The notes beneath the pieces are model-generated. The model did no database searches. It was not told the origin of the DNA and was given only the letters and a program-made list of their open reading frames with translations. A DNA stretch of 25,588 nucleotides from a virus, in IMG/VR virus record IMGVR_UViG_3300021138_000153, positions 1 through 25,588 of that record. One strand, given 5' to 3'. The position numbers were made by a program, and so were the translations under genes. Below, piece after piece: positions 17,271 to 24,337 of this stretch (its first letter is position 1; each line of letters begins with the position of its first letter).

Positions 17271-18404
17271 TTAGAGAGAAATACCATTGAAGCTGGTGTC
17301 GGTCACATCCATCTTGGCGTCACCAATCCGGTAGCTTGACAACTGAACTTGCTGAGGAGCAACTTGAACTTCCTTGCCGGAAATCCACTTGGTGGTCCAG
17401 GGAAGGGGGTTGCTACGACTACGGAACGGACTCCGTAGTCCCACGCTTTCCATGCGCTGGTTGGCAATATATTCCACATAGTCCTTGAGCAAGGCAGCGT
17501 TGAGGCCAATCATGCTGCCGTCCCGGAACAAATAATCTGCCCAGTCTTTTTCTTGATCCACAGCCGCCAGGAACATCCTGGTCACTTGTTCCTGGCACTC
17601 CTGTGCAATTTCAGCAAATTCTGGATCGTCCTTGGGCAGAAGTTTGAGCAGAGTCTGAGTTGATCCCAAATGCAAGTTTTCATCACGGCAGATAAATTTG
17701 ATGATCTTGGCGTTGCCTTCCATTTTCTTGAGTTCTGCAAAAGCCCACGAACATGCAAAACTTACATAAAAACGTATTCCTTCCAGTGCGTTAACAGCAT
17801 TGAGGCACAACCATATACGTCGCTTTAGCTCATGTAGATCCACAGTGACAGTATCACCATTCACTGTGTGTGTGCCCACACCCAAGACGTGATATAGCTG
17901 CGTGTAATGGATGAGATTGTCGTAATCCAGTGTGATGTCCTTGGCGCAATTCACAATGCTTTCGATGTCCATGAGTTCATCAAATATCTTGCTGGGGTCG
18001 CTGTAGACATTGCGGATAATGTGAGTGTAGGCCTTGCTGTGAATGGTTTCACTGAACGCCCAGGTTTGAATCCAAACTTCCAGCTCGGGCAAACTGCACA
18101 GGGGCAACAGAGCCAAGTTGGGGGCTCGCCCCTGCACTGAGTCCAGGAGTATCTGACGCTTGAGGTTGCTGGTAAAGATATGCTGTTCATGTGCAGTTAG
18201 CGCACGAAAATCTTTGCTGTCTTTGCCAATATCCACCTCACTGGGTCTCCAAAAGAAACCCAGTTGGTCTTCCGTTAGCCGGTCAAATACCCTGTATTTG
18301 ATCTTGTCATAACGGGCCACTGTTGTTGTCCCGGATGGGTCCAGGAATGCCAGTAGCTTGGTGTTATCGGCGTGGTTATTGGTGTCAAGTGTTTGAAATG
18401 ACAT
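17271..18404 (-). CDS. nrdB: Ribonucleotide reductase class Ia small subunit (NrdB, R2)
   Basis: 377 residues, the usual length for enterobacterial-type R2. It makes and holds the diiron-tyrosyl radical that NrdA uses to reduce ribonucleoside diphosphates. All metal ligands are seen by analogy with E. coli: D88 (LLDSVQGR), E119 and H122 ([16 protein letters not shown]), E208 ([15 protein letters not shown]), E242 and H245 ([10 protein letters not shown]). The radical tyrosine is Y126, and W52 of FFWRPSEVD starts the electron-transfer path. It is therefore a tyrosyl-radical enzyme, not a Tyr-less variant. The C-terminus ([12 protein letters not shown]) is the expected R1-docking tail. The gene follows nrdA by ten bases; its ribosome site AGGA (18416-18413) overlaps the nrdA TAG, so the two are coupled. 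Confidence 0.97.
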   Translation of the reverse strand: MSFQTLDTNNHADNTKLLAFLDPSGTTTVARYDKIKYRVFDRLTEDQLGFFWRPSEVDIGKDSKDFRALTAHEQHIFTSNLKRQILLDSVQGRAPNLALLPLCSLPELEVWIQTWAFSETIHSKAYTHIIRNVYSDPSKIFDELMDIESIVNCAKDITLDYDNLIHYTQLYHVLGVGTHTVNGDTVTVDLHELKRRIWLCLNAVNALEGIRFYVSFACSWAFAELKKMEGNAKIIKFICRDENLHLGSTQTLLKLLPKDDPEFAEIAQECQEQVTRMFLAAVDQEKDWADYLFRDGSMIGLNAALLKDYVEYIANQRMESVGLRSPFRSRSNPLPWTTKWISGKEVQVAPQQVQLSSYRIGDAKMDVTDTSFNGISL

Positions 18405-18414
18405 ATGTTTTATC

Positions 18415-20736
18415 CTATATGACGCACGCTTCGCAATCTGCGTCGTCTATTGTTTCAGGTTCGTTGTTGGTATTGGCTGAATCTGCGGCAGTGTCAAGCT
18501 TGAATTCGCCCTGACCATCCAGGGTATTCATATAGTAGAACGTTTTGATTCCCCATTTATATCCCAGCAACAAATGACGTAGCAGTTCACTCATGGGTAA
18601 CTGATTGTCGGGATAATGTTCGGGATTGTAGCTGGTGTTGGTTGAGATGGATTGATCTATATACTTTTGAAGCACGGCTGCAATCTTGAGATATCCTTCG
18701 GGACTCTTTTGATCCCACAGCAGATCATATTTGTTCTTGAGGCGGCGATATTCCGGCACAACCTGCTTGAGCACGCCATCCTTGCTTTGCTTGATGCTCA
18801 CATAGCTGCGTGGTGGCTCAATGCCGTTGGTGGCATTGCTTATCTGGCTGGAACTTTCAGATGGCATCAAACAAGCCACAGTGCTGTTGCGGATGCCGTA
18901 AGTTGTTGCAGATTGGCGCAATACATCCCAGGGCAGGCGTTCAACATGGGGCACAATCTCATCTATTTCTGGCTTGCGGGTGTCAATAGGCATGATTCCC
19001 TGACTATACTTTGTATCATTATTACCTTCACACGCGCCGTATTCTCTGGCTAGGTCCACAGAGGCTTTGATGAGATAGTAACTCCATGCTTCAGCATATT
19101 CATCCACCACTTGCAACGCATCATCATTGTATTTCAATCCATTTTTAGCCAACCAGTAGGAAAAATTTATAATTCCCACACCGAGTGGTCTGTAGAGCTC
19201 TGTGTGCCTCTGAGCTGCTAGTATGGGATAGCTTTGATAGCTCAGCAGTGCATCCAACCCTCTAATAGCCAACGTGCAGGGTTTTTCAAAATCCTTGGGT
19301 TCTCGAATTTTTCCCCAGTTTATGGCTGACAGCGTACACAGTGCCACAAGACCATTTGGATCATTTACATCATTTAGTGGTTTGGTAGGAAGTGTCACCT
19401 CTAGGCAAAGGTTGGATTGTCTGATTGGTGCAACATCTTCACGGAAGCTGCTGTGCGTGTTGGCATGGTCCACATTCATTACATAGATCCGGCCTGTATT
19501 CTTGCGTTCTTGCATAAAACTTGTAAACAAATCAATGGCTTTGATCGTCTTTTTTCTAATGCGGGTGTTCCGCTCGGCCGCCTCATAAAGTTCTGTGAAT
19601 TTCTCTTGATCCTGGAAGAATGCGTCATATAAACCCGGCACATCGCTGGGGCTAAACAGTGTGATGTTACCGCCGCTGAGCAGGCGCTCGTATGCCAGTT
19701 TGTTGAATTGCACACCGTAATCCATGTGGCGAGCACGGTTTTCTTCGGTGCCCTTGTTGTTTTTGAGCACGATGAGGTCTTCAAACTCGTATGTCCAGAA
19801 GGGGAAATAAAGAGTAGCTGACCCGGATCTAATTCCGCCTTGGTTGCAGCTCTTGACAGCGCTCTGGAACAGTTTGATGAAAGGTATGATGCCGGTATGA
19901 TAGGAATCACCCTGCCGTATGGGACTTCCCACTGCTCTGATACGGCCGGCATTAATGCCAATACCTGCTTTCTGACTCACATATTTCACAATGGCGGACG
20001 TGGTCGCATTGATGCTGTCAATGGAGTCATCGCATTCAATCAACACACATGAGGAAAACTGACGCTGTGGTGTGCGCACACCGGCCATAACTGGTGTGGG
20101 CAAGCTGATATAGTGTTGGCTAATGGCATCGTAATAGTCTTTGACCCACTTCATGCGGGTTTCCTGTGGATAACGTGCAAAAAGTGTAGCTGCAATTAAG
20201 ATATAGAGTATCTGTGGTGTTTCCCACAGTTTGCCTGTGACACGGTTCTTGACCAGGTATTTACCGCGTAGCTGTTCCATGGCAGCATAAGTGAGATCAT
20301 AGTCTCTGTCATGGTCCATGTAGGTATCCATGATGGCCCATTCGGCACTGTTGTAATCTGCCAACAGTTGAGCATCATAATAACCAGCTTCTGTTACCGC
20401 ACGCACATGATATTCCAGTTTTGGCGGCAAGATGCCGCCAAATACTTCCTTGCGGATGTGATAATTGATTAGTCTGCCTGCCACATACTGGTAGTTGGGT
20501 GCTTCTTCGCTAATGAGATCAGCAGCGGCTTTGATCAGGGTTTCCTGAATATCCACGGTCTTGATGCCGTTGTAGAACTGCAACTGACTTTTGATCTCAA
20601 CTTCGCTTGCAGAAACGCCGCTGGTACCTTCAGTGGCCCACAGGACCTGGCGATGTATTTTTTCAATATTCAGCGACTCTCGGCTGCCATCGCGTTTGGT
20701 CACTTGTATGTTGGTGTGGGCTCTGATTGCATTCAT
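18415..20736 (-). CDS. nrdA: Ribonucleotide reductase class Ia large subunit (NrdA, R1)
   Basis: 773 residues, close to the 761 of E. coli NrdA. An intact N-terminal ATP-cone (about 8-95, [40 protein letters not shown]) suggests activity control by ATP/dATP is kept. Active-site residues are present: C230 and C467 (redox pair), N442, C444 (thiyl radical) and E446 in [10 protein letters not shown], and Y734-Y735 in KTFYYMN on the radical path. The C-terminal redox tail ends DCEACVI, a C-x2-C (768, 771), shorter than the C-x4-C of E. coli; it would receive electrons from thioredoxin or glutaredoxin, neither of which is in the window. Start ATG has AGAGG nine bases upstream and its own promoter. 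It supplies dNTPs for phage replication together with NrdB. Confidence 0.97.
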   Translation of the reverse strand: MNAIRAHTNIQVTKRDGSRESLNIEKIHRQVLWATEGTSGVSASEVEIKSQLQFYNGIKTVDIQETLIKAAADLISEEAPNYQYVAGRLINYHIRKEVFGGILPPKLEYHVRAVTEAGYYDAQLLADYNSAEWAIMDTYMDHDRDYDLTYAAMEQLRGKYLVKNRVTGKLWETPQILYILIAATLFARYPQETRMKWVKDYYDAISQHYISLPTPVMAGVRTPQRQFSSCVLIECDDSIDSINATTSAIVKYVSQKAGIGINAGRIRAVGSPIRQGDSYHTGIIPFIKLFQSAVKSCNQGGIRSGSATLYFPFWTYEFEDLIVLKNNKGTEENRARHMDYGVQFNKLAYERLLSGGNITLFSPSDVPGLYDAFFQDQEKFTELYEAAERNTRIRKKTIKAIDLFTSFMQERKNTGRIYVMNVDHANTHSSFREDVAPIRQSNLCLEVTLPTKPLNDVNDPNGLVALCTLSAINWGKIREPKDFEKPCTLAIRGLDALLSYQSYPILAAQRHTELYRPLGVGIINFSYWLAKNGLKYNDDALQVVDEYAEAWSYYLIKASVDLAREYGACEGNNDTKYSQGIMPIDTRKPEIDEIVPHVERLPWDVLRQSATTYGIRNSTVACLMPSESSSQISNATNGIEPPRSYVSIKQSKDGVLKQVVPEYRRLKNKYDLLWDQKSPEGYLKIAAVLQKYIDQSISTNTSYNPEHYPDNQLPMSELLRHLLLGYKWGIKTFYYMNTLDGQGEFKLDTAADSANTNNEPETIDDADCEACVI

Positions 20737-20758
20737 TTAATATTACCTCTTCTAGATG

Positions 20759-20788
20759 ATTATAGACAGAACCGCCATGCTTATGCAA
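20759..20788 (-). promoter_or_regulatory. Promoter of the nrdA-nrdB operon
   Basis: On the minus strand, TTGCAT (20788-20783), an 18-base spacer, and a perfect TATAAT (20764-20759). Transcription would start near 20752, just before the AGAGG ribosome site (20750-20746). The -35 box is weak, so an activator or phage factor may help. It lies directly downstream of the terminator inside the preceding gene. Confidence 0.55.
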
Positions 20789-20814
20789 GCAGTCTGAAGT
20801 TATTTGTGTTGTGG

Positions 20815-21288
20815 TTAAGTGGTTATGGCAACAGCGGCGTCTTCATGATAATGAAACCGACGCTGAATCAAAAAGCTGGTCCGAGAATCGGACCAGCTTG
20901 TGATACGTTGATATTCCCATCCCAGCAGCCAGGTGTTGTTGACACACAGGCCCAGTTGCAACTGATGCCTTGCAGTGTCTTTCAGCAACATCAAGCACAG
21001 TTGATCGGAATTCCACCGGGAGTTTTCTGCCAGGTTTAGTGTATATAGCATGCCCAAGCTCACGCTGCTGGCGTCAAAGTTGCCATTATACAGCAGCATC
21101 CAGGGATCAGGCCAGGTGTCGCTGTGATCATAATCCAGCACGTGGTTTTGCAGTGGGGCACGGCTCCACCAATCCACCACCAGTTGCAAGTATTGTTCGT
21201 CGGTCAATTGACCTGTGAGTTGAGACCTCAATGTTTTCCAAGCCTGAAGGCAGTGTTCACCTCCCATTATGAAATCCCAGTTACTCAT
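20815..21288 (-). CDS. Conserved-type phage protein of unknown function
   Basis: 157 residues. Start ATG at 21288 has a strong GGGAG site seven bases upstream. The core reads WWSRAPLQNHVLDYD, then SDTWPDPWMLLYNGNFD and SLGMLYTLNL (about 40-85), a Trp/Asp/Pro-rich pattern I have the impression is widespread in T4-like phages but cannot name. No signal peptide or membrane segment. It follows the receptor-binding-type gene by 33 bases and is probably co-transcribed with it, which hints at a structural or assembly role (inference). Odd: a strong intrinsic terminator lies within codons for residues about 129-138 (SWSDSRTSF), so the last 20 or so residues are encoded beyond it. Confidence 0.7.
   Translation of the reverse strand: MSNWDFIMGGEHCLQAWKTLRSQLTGQLTDEQYLQLVVDWWSRAPLQNHVLDYDHSDTWPDPWMLLYNGNFDASSVSLGMLYTLNLAENSRWNSDQLCLMLLKDTARHQLQLGLCVNNTWLLGWEYQRITSWSDSRTSFLIQRRFHYHEDAAVAITT
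20870..20899 (-). terminator. Intrinsic terminator inside a coding sequence
   Basis: Read on the minus strand: a perfect 12-base-pair stem (AAGCTGGTCCGA / TCGGACCAGCTT) with a 3-base loop, running into five Ts. The plus strand lacks a T run, so it acts on leftward transcription. It lies about 55 bases before the stop codon of the 157-residue gene and upstream of the nrdA promoter. Confidence 0.8.
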
Positions 21289-21321
21289 CGATCTTCTCCC
21301 ACTTGGGTTGGATTTTTAATT

Positions 21322-21864
21322 TTAGTGTTTTAGGACAAAACTGTAAACATGCTGACTGGCAGCGCTTGTGGCATCTGTGGCCAACTGCAAGCTAACAACA
21401 TCCCCGCGATAGACAACCACATTGCCTGACACAGTGACATTATTGCTGGTGCCACTTATATTGCCCGTCATATTGGTTGCCGAGCCATTGTGATATACAG
21501 TATAGGCGTAATTCAAACTGGCGCCCGGAGGCAGTGTGCTCTGGGCGCTGACACTGCGCAAAATGCCTGATACCGGCATTAAAAATCCCGAAGCAGTGCT
21601 GTTGTTGGTGCCATCCACACCCACAGGCCCCAGATACACTGTGCTGCCGGCGCTGACAGTGCTGGCAGTGGCCCCAAAAAACGGCACAGTGGCTTGGCTG
21701 AATTCTGTTAAAACTTCTGTGTTGGCACCAAAGCCGTCGCTGTTGCCTATGAATAGTTGTCGGGTATCCACGCAGAAGCCCAATTCGCCTTCTGCTAGTT
21801 GATCGGGCAGGTCGCTGCGTATGCCTCGGCGATGTTGGATCTGGCTGATCACGTTAATGGTCAT
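21322..21864 (-). CDS. Tail/receptor-binding protein with Mtd-type N-terminal domain
   Basis: 180 residues from the ATG at 21864, which has GGAG ten bases upstream; the frame extends 20 codons further up, but that part has no ribosome site and no phage-like sequence, so the longer start is rejected. Residues 1-50 (ISQIQHRRGIRSDLP, LAEGELGFCVDTRQLFIGN) match the N-terminal attachment domain found in many phage tail fibre and tropism-determinant proteins. Residues 60-180 are Gly/Ser/Thr/Val-rich beta structure (GSTVYLGPVGVDG, FLMPVSGILRSVSAQ, VVYRGDVVSLQLATD), resembling trimeric jelly-roll tips of collagen-like proteins. Likely a short tail or decoration protein that binds host or virion. Domain assignment is good for the N-terminus, tentative for the C-terminus. 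Confidence 0.72.
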   Translation of the reverse strand: MTINVISQIQHRRGIRSDLPDQLAEGELGFCVDTRQLFIGNSDGFGANTEVLTEFSQATVPFFGATASTVSAGSTVYLGPVGVDGTNNSTASGFLMPVSGILRSVSAQSTLPPGASLNYAYTVYHNGSATNMTGNISGTSNNVTVSGNVVVYRGDVVSLQLATDATSAASQHVYSFVLKH

Positions 21865-21886
21865 CTTGTTTGTTCTCCGTGTTGGG

Positions 21887-21894
21887 TATTTATC
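21887..21894 (-). promoter_or_regulatory. Possible T4-type late promoter (GATAAATA)
   Basis: GATAAATA on the minus strand (21894-21887) matches seven of eight bases of TATAAATA and lies 23 bases before the ATG of the tail protein gene, the expected distance for a late promoter. No sigma-70 -35 box accompanies it. Fits a late structural gene. Confidence 0.4.
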
Positions 21895-21939
21895 ACCTCT
21901 GCATTTCAGGCCAGATGTCTCCACAACAGAATCTTTAGG

Positions 21940-21967
21940 TTGACATACATATCCACCATGCTAATAT
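21940..21967 (+). promoter_or_regulatory. Extended -10 sigma-70 promoter, small gene 1
   Basis: TTGACA (21940-21945), 13 bases, TGC, TAATAT (21962-21967). Consensus -35 plus extended -10. Predicted start near 21974, giving a leader of about 20 bases that carries AAGGAA. Confidence 0.75.
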
Positions 21968-21994
21968 GCACACACACAGCAAGGAACATGTGGC

Positions 21995-22168
21995 ATGCGT
22001 TTTTTTGGTTTGGGTTGGACTGTCTATCTTATCTTTATGGCCGTAGGCTGGGTTTTGAACATCGTGACCATCGTTTCACATATCAACGACCCCATCACCA
22101 CCATGACCGTGCTGCGAGTTGTGGGAATTGTTGCAGCGCCACTGGGCGGTGTGATGGGGTATATTTGA
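21995..22168 (+). CDS. Small two-helix membrane protein
   Basis: 57 residues. Ribosome site AAGGAA (21981-21986) lies eight bases before the ATG, and a strong promoter lies just upstream. Two hydrophobic stretches are visible: about residues 6-29 (WTVYLIFMAVGWVLNIVTIV) and about 39-57 (VLRVVGIVAAPLGGVMGYI), separated by a short polar loop with HINDPITT. The N-terminus is MRFFGLG. It is likely an inner-membrane protein; small early phage membrane proteins can block superinfection, affect lysis or alter host membranes, but nothing shows which. The frame is shorter than 60 codons, and a longer overlapping frame (21799-22206) is a shadow. The stop is adjacent to the -35 box of the next promoter. 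Confidence 0.75.
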   Translation: MRFFGLGWTVYLIFMAVGWVLNIVTIVSHINDPITTMTVLRVVGIVAAPLGGVMGYI

Positions 22169-22196
22169 TTGACAGCACCAGCAACAGTGCCATAAT
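22169..22196 (+). promoter_or_regulatory. Extended -10 sigma-70 promoter, small gene 2
   Basis: TTGACA (22169-22174), 13 bases, TGC, CATAAT (22191-22196). It begins on the base after the stop codon of the upstream small gene. A TATAAATC (22202-22209, one mismatch to the T4 late motif) follows 14 bases before the next ATG. Confidence 0.72.
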
Positions 22197-22223
22197 ATCA
22201 TTATAAATCAAATAGGCACCCCA

Positions 22224-22505
22224 ATGACCGATTTTCCCAAAGCTCAATTCAATTACATAGGCAACGCCTACGCTGGTGCAGCAGCACTGGGTATCGACAC
22301 TGGCAATCTTACCAAAGATCGTGCTGACAGCTTGATGCGAGTGCTTTGCAAGACCACTTGGTTAGAGGACAACCCCACTGCTTACCGACTGTGGGTGCTG
22401 GGCGGGGACCCCTGGGGACAGTTTGTGAAAGATTTGGTAGATTACACTCGCACAGTGCGTGCTTGGCAGAGGAAAACCGCCAAAAAATCTGCAAAGAAAG
22501 GTTGA
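22224..22505 (+). CDS. Hypothetical small phage protein
   Basis: 93 residues, family not recognised. The N-terminal half (FNYIGNAYAGAAALGIDTGNLTKDRADSL) looks helical; WLEDNPTAYRLWVLGGDPWGQFVKDLVDYTR follows; the C-terminus is strongly basic (RKTAKKSAKKG), which could bind nucleic acid (inference). No clear ribosome site: only a weak TAGG upstream of the ATG. It has its own promoter, and its TGA stop lies inside the TTGACA box of the following promoter. Likely an early, small accessory gene. Confidence 0.7.
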   Translation: MTDFPKAQFNYIGNAYAGAAALGIDTGNLTKDRADSLMRVLCKTTWLEDNPTAYRLWVLGGDPWGQFVKDLVDYTRTVRAWQRKTAKKSAKKG

Positions 22506-22529
22506 CATTGGCAACAGGCGTGCTATTAT
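22502..22529 (+). promoter_or_regulatory. Extended -10 sigma-70 promoter, small gene 3
   Basis: TTGACA (22502-22507), 13 bases, TGC, TATTAT (22524-22529). The -35 box contains the TGA stop codon (22503-22505) of the preceding gene. Predicted start near 22536, leader about 23 bases with AAGGAA. Confidence 0.78.
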
Positions 22530-22558
22530 GACGACATAGAGAGCAAGGAACACACAAC

Positions 22559-22840
22559 ATGCTTTGCTACGATGAAGTCAGTGTGCGTACGCCCTTTCGC
22601 AGTGCTGTGCCCTATGCCAATCTCAATGCCAACAAAAATTGGGAAACGCATTATGCAAACAGTCTCATGTTGAAATTTTACATTCAGCAAGGTAGCGCAC
22701 AAGAAAAAATACAAGCAAGCTCAGAGCTTGCTGTGTGCGATCGTAAATTAAAATACTGGGCGCAACATCCTAACTTCTGCGCGCGCACAGCAGAGCAAAC
22801 TGCTCAAAAACTCAAAAAAACCTGGCAGAACGCACGATAA
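22559..22840 (+). CDS. Hypothetical small phage protein
   Basis: 93 residues, family not recognised. AAGGAA (22545-22550) lies eight bases before the ATG. The N-terminus contains YDEVSVRTPFRSAVPYANLNANKNWETHYANSL in sections; the rest is helical and basic (QEKIQASSELAVCDRKLKYW, TAQKLKKTWQNAR). No signal or membrane segment. The C-terminal 50 residues resemble a helical hairpin. It has its own strong promoter and sits between two other small early-type genes; function unknown. Confidence 0.68.
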   Translation: MLCYDEVSVRTPFRSAVPYANLNANKNWETHYANSLMLKFYIQQGSAQEKIQASSELAVCDRKLKYWAQHPNFCARTAEQTAQKLKKTWQNAR

Positions 22841-22844
22841 ACGG

Positions 22845-22872
22845 TTGACAGACCGAATCCCTGTGTTAGGAT
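22845..22872 (+). promoter_or_regulatory. Extended -10 sigma-70 promoter of the SWIM gene
   Basis: TTGACA (22845-22850), 13 bases, TGT, TAGGAT (22867-22872). The box starts four bases after the previous TAA. The first ATG of the next gene (22879) lies seven bases after the -10, where transcription itself should start, so the mRNA would be leaderless. Confidence 0.68.
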
Positions 22873-22878
22873 GGTGTC

Positions 22879-23292
22879 ATGATGAAAAACACCCTGCCCC
22901 AAGTGGGCGATCAAATCACTGTTGCTGTGCGCAACCACACTCAACACATGCTGACGTGGTATCCTGCCACCACCACTTATCAGGGCCGCATTGTGGCCAC
23001 GCCAGCTTGGGTGGAGCAGGGCTATTTTTGCATGACTGGCACTGATCGACATGCCATGCGCGTGATCAAGTGGGCTGACGTCGCAACCATCACCAAGGGT
23101 GGTGTGGAGGTTGTTGTTCCTGTAGTGAAAACCGCCCCGCAGCCTGCGATCAAAACCTACGAAATTGCAGGCAGCCGGGGCAATACCTACACTGTGACCA
23201 ATCGCAATGGTGCTTGGAGTTGTTCCTGCCCTGCCGGAAATTTCGGAAAAGATTGCAAGCATGTCAAGGCGGCCAAACTTCAGGCCGCCTAA
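22879..23292 (+). CDS. SWIM zinc-finger protein
   Basis: 137 residues. The C-terminal part has a SWIM zinc finger, CxCx(n)CxH: C115, C117, C126 and H128 in WSCSCPAGNFGKDCKHVKA, preceded by the usual strand-rich lead-in (NTYTVTNRNGAW). SWIM fingers bind DNA or proteins and occur in recombination and repair factors. Residues 8-75 are a separate beta-rich region (VGDQITVAVRNH, GRIVATPAW, RVIKWADVATI), perhaps a small OB- or SH3-like barrel (inference). The two domains are joined by a Pro/Val linker. Two tandem ATGs (22879, 22882) begin the gene without a ribosome site; the promoter position predicts a leaderless mRNA. Its TAA overlaps the TAG of the convergent exonuclease gene. It may act with that nuclease in DNA processing (inference). 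Confidence 0.8.
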   Translation: MMKNTLPQVGDQITVAVRNHTQHMLTWYPATTTYQGRIVATPAWVEQGYFCMTGTDRHAMRVIKWADVATITKGGVEVVVPVVKTAPQPAIKTYEIAGSRGNTYTVTNRNGAWSCSCPAGNFGKDCKHVKAAKLQAA

Positions 23293-23969
23293 ACCTGATA
23301 ATACTCAGCTACTTTCTGCCACCAAACCTGCTTGTAATGCTCCAACTCTGCGCCCTCGAGAACCCAAGTTTGGGGTTCCAGGGCCGGAGTACACATCAAA
23401 ATAACGCCGCGGTCGATGTCTGTGCCATACACTGCGTTATGGCTCAAAAGATAGGCAGTGAGTTGCGTCTTGTAATCCACAACGCGATCATCTCTCTTGA
23501 TGCGGTTGCTTTGTTTGAAATCCATTATGGCAGGTCTGCCGTTGTAAACACCCACCATGTCTGCTGTGCCCGCATACAGCTCGGGATAATACAGGCTGGC
23601 TTCCAGCCCCCACACTTCAGTGAGGTTGGGCCTGAGATAGTTGTCCAGGATCACCTGAGCCATGTCCCAGGCTTGCTTGTGGTAGAAGTTGGTGCCGCGG
23701 GTGGGATTTTCCCCCAGCAGGGTTTTCTCCAGATAGCTGTGCATGATGGTTCCACGTGTGGCTGACTCAGTTGATATCTGCTGAGCTGCCTTGTCACCTA
23801 TTGATCTCCGCCATGCTTGCAGCGCTGCTTTGGCCTCGACGCTTTTGGTGGCATCCAGGATGGTTGTAACTGAACTCAGGGCGTGCCCGCCGGGAGTGCG
23901 ATAGAGGCGCCGGCCGGAACTTTCGTCACGGGCAAGCTTTTCATATGTGAATTTGGGAACTAATTGCAT
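23289..23969 (-). CDS. RecB/MGME1-like PD-(D/E)XK exonuclease
   Basis: 226 residues from the ATG at 23969 (a GTG one codon upstream at 23972 is also possible). The PD-(D/E)XK pattern is clear: SATRGTIMHSYLE with H77, then YAGTADMVG with D137, AIMDFKQSN with D150-x-K152, and KTQLTAYLLSHN with Q169 and Y173, the RecB-family set. Length and motif order fit single-domain phage exonucleases and the MGME1/Cas4-like branch; the four Cys of an Fe-S cluster typical of Cas4 are absent. It probably degrades single-stranded or flap DNA ends in phage replication or recombination. It has a strong promoter placed so that the mRNA would be leaderless. Its stop overlaps by four bases the stop of the convergent SWIM gene. 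Confidence 0.85.
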   Translation of the reverse strand: MQLVPKFTYEKLARDESSGRRLYRTPGGHALSSVTTILDATKSVEAKAALQAWRRSIGDKAAQQISTESATRGTIMHSYLEKTLLGENPTRGTNFYHKQAWDMAQVILDNYLRPNLTEVWGLEASLYYPELYAGTADMVGVYNGRPAIMDFKQSNRIKRDDRVVDYKTQLTAYLLSHNAVYGTDIDRGVILMCTPALEPQTWVLEGAELEHYKQVWWQKVAEYYQV

Positions 23970-23974
23970 CACGT

Positions 23975-24003
23975 ATTATACAACGCAGCAAGGGCGTTGT
24001 CAC
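23975..24003 (-). promoter_or_regulatory. Sigma-70 promoter of the exonuclease gene
   Basis: On the minus strand, GTGACA (24003-23998), a 17-base spacer, TATAAT (23980-23975). Eleven of twelve consensus bases. The ATG (23969) lies six bases past the -10, at the expected transcription start. The -35 box lies three bases past the previous gene's stop. Confidence 0.72.
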
Positions 24004-24006
24004 ATG

Positions 24007-24336
24007 TTATTTCTTGATGGCAGATTTCGCCATTTTGCTGACATGGTCTTGAGCCTTTTCCACAGAGTCCTGGGCCCCCAGGGCACTGGGGGTGTCTACA
24101 TTGAGGTAAATTGCATCAGGTGTGATGTTCTTTACAAAGGCAGCACCATCCAGAGTATCCATGACCCAGTCCTTGCTAACATCCCATTCTTGCCCATATA
24201 GGCTGTGCATGGTGTCCAACACAGTGCTCATGTCTACCTTGCTCTTTTTCTGAGCAAGGTAGGGTATGAACATCTGTTTGAGACTTTGATCTACCTCAGC
24301 CTCAATGTCCTCGCACAAGAGTTCGCTTATGCGCAT
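24007..24336 (-). CDS. Hypothetical small acidic phage protein
   Basis: 109 residues, family not recognised. Starts MRISELLCEDIEAEVDQSL, an acidic helix; LLCE resembles the L-x-E cleavage sites of T4-type prohead proteases, which is only a hint. The middle (DMSTVLDTMHSLYGQEWDVSKDWVMDTL in sections) is helical and the C-terminus is basic (SKMAKSAIKK). ATG lies one base after the TAA of the upstream gene (TAACATG), so the two are translationally coupled; a weak AAGAAG site is inside that gene. Shared transcript and possibly shared complex with the zinc-ribbon protein. Confidence 0.65.
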   Translation of the reverse strand: MRISELLCEDIEAEVDQSLKQMFIPYLAQKKSKVDMSTVLDTMHSLYGQEWDVSKDWVMDTLDGAAFVKNITPDAIYLNVDTPSALGAQDSVEKAQDHVSKMAKSAIKK

Positions 24337-24337
24337 G

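Noticed and set aside
20830-20864. Second hairpin downstream of the terminator
   Set aside because: Only two five-base stem segments separated by mismatches and no T run; too weak to call.
21865-21924. Longer start for the tail protein, adding 20 residues
   Set aside because: The extension lacks a ribosome site, would cross the candidate late promoter, and the phage N-terminal domain begins exactly at the ATG at 21864.
21799-22206. Plus-strand open frame of 135 residues
   Set aside because: It overlaps the tail-protein gene and the 57-residue membrane gene in another frame, has no ribosome site at its start, and its product lacks a sensible composition. The ATG at 21995 has better signals.
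23214-23765. Plus-strand open frame of 183 residues opposite the exonuclease gene
   Set aside because: Antisense shadow of a clear PD-(D/E)XK nuclease; no start signals.
23289-23969. Cas4 of a CRISPR system
   Set aside because: No four-Cys Fe-S cluster, no other cas genes and no array; single-domain phage exonuclease fits better.
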